Source of the DNA: Saposhnikovia divaricata
Lineage: Eukaryota > Streptophyta > Magnoliopsida > Apiales > Apiaceae
Length of the DNA stretch: 64,000 bases
NCBI GenBank assembly: GCA_036435485.1
Contig: CM071595.1
Location: forward strand, 124,001 to 188,000
Reading direction: 5' to 3'
Made by a program: the position numbers and the translations under genes. The notes below the pieces were generated by a model, which was not told the DNA's origin, searched no databases, and saw only the letters and a list, made by a program, of their open reading frames with translations. The first letter of the stretch is position 1. The number at the start of each line of letters is the position of its first letter. This document shows positions 63,440 through 64,000 of the stretch, in pieces.

Positions 63440-64000
63440 ATAGACCGGGAGTCAATATTTCTTGATATATCGAGATTACCTCGAAGGAAAATATTTAAGT
63501 AAATATTTTCCATTATTCAGGCAACGAATATTATTTGAATATTCGTTCGGGATTATTTATTTAATGATCCTTACTTCAAATAATTATTTGAACGTAATCA
63601 TTCGACGAATAATATTTGTCAATATTCATTCAGAGTCGAATTGATTATCGATTATTATTTCGAATATTCTTCTAAAGATGAGAATACTAAATGAATATTA
63701 TTTGGATATTCTTTTAGAATATTATTTTATTAAATAAATATTACTTTTGAATATTCATTTAAGATATTAAGTACTTGATGAATATTATCTTCAATATTCA
63801 TCTGAAGCTTGATTTATTTATCGAATATTATATCGAATATTCCTTTAAAGCTTGGATTACTAAATGAATATTACTGGATATTCATTTAGAATATTATTCA
63901 TTAAATGAATATTACTTTATCGATATTCATTTAAATTCCTAATTAATTATGAATATCATTTTGAATATTCATCCAGGGTTCTATTTAATCATCGAATATT
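63440..64000. repeat. AT-rich palindromic repeat field
   Basis: Units of the form TTAAATGAATATTAC...GAATATTCATTTAA recur about every 60-80 bp and are self-complementary. The field continues past the end of the window. Confidence 0.7.

Larger units (their letters stand above)
60420..64000. mobile_element. Probable long LTR of another retrotransposon (runs off the window)
   Basis: TGTAAGAACCCCAAATTTTG begins at 60420, interrupting the integrase frame of the preceding fragment. This is a common form of long gypsy LTR start. The next 3.6 kb has no conserved open frame and shows LTR-like composition. The other end, primer site and proteins are not in the window, so strand and family are open. Confidence 0.5.

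Overview
The window is nuclear DNA of a flowering plant, most likely a eudicot. Two intact host genes with many short exons and AT-rich introns sit among plant LTR retrotransposons (Ty1/copia, Ty3/gypsy chromovirus-like and Tat), hAT, CACTA, Mutator-like and Stowaway/Tourist elements and a tRNA-derived SINE. I cannot name the species.

Host genes (both minus strand). (1) 21949-39077 is the mitochondrial half-ABC transporter ABCB25/ATM3. I resolved 20 coding exons (2148 nt, 715 codons), reading-frame consistent throughout, with one apparent GC-AG intron. (2) 42282-49889 is the cohesin loader subunit SCC4/MAU2, with 12 coding exons (2172 nt, 723 codons). They are tandem neighbours in the same orientation, with a 3.2 kb spacer filled mostly by Mutator-like MITEs and a SINE. 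No functional link between them is implied.

Region by region. 1-8.54 kb is a nested stack: a CACTA end (1-1458) lies in the integrase of a copia element (1459-5843), which lies in the reverse transcriptase of a gypsy element (5844 to about 8540). 9310-13225 is a complete hAT transposon with an 8-bp target duplication and an intact two-exon transposase. 13313-18583 is a young Ale-like copia (244-bp LTRs, one difference, GTTTA duplication) with a disabled polyprotein. 18.6-21.2 kb holds relics (hAT C-terminus, FAR1-type fragment, SINE head, MITEs, a 96-bp tandem duplication). The ABCB25 introns carry an old TRIM (intron 18), a Stowaway and a Tourist-like MITE and a very recent LTR element with a nucleolin-like host fragment (intron 14), and an LTR element reduced to 101 bp of interior (intron 12). 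SCC4 introns carry a Mutator-like element, a hAT MITE, a long GA microsatellite and a small foldback. 50.4-57.2 kb is a defective Tat-lineage gypsy element with a gag deletion, a mutated protease, a misplaced RNase H segment, a 57-bp GC-rich minisatellite and a nested hAT MITE. A CACTA end at 57232 opens a region with one clean exon of a solanesyl diphosphate synthase-like gene and a piece of Tat integrase. 60420-64000 looks like the start of another long LTR.

The most interesting items are the LTR element with 240/240 identical LTRs that carries a nucleolin-like fragment inside an ABCB25 intron, the CACTA-associated exon capture, the apparently intact hAT, the Tat RNase H rearrangement and the GC-AG intron. 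No CRISPR array, operon or bacterial system is present. All homology calls are from reading the translated sequence, without database searches.
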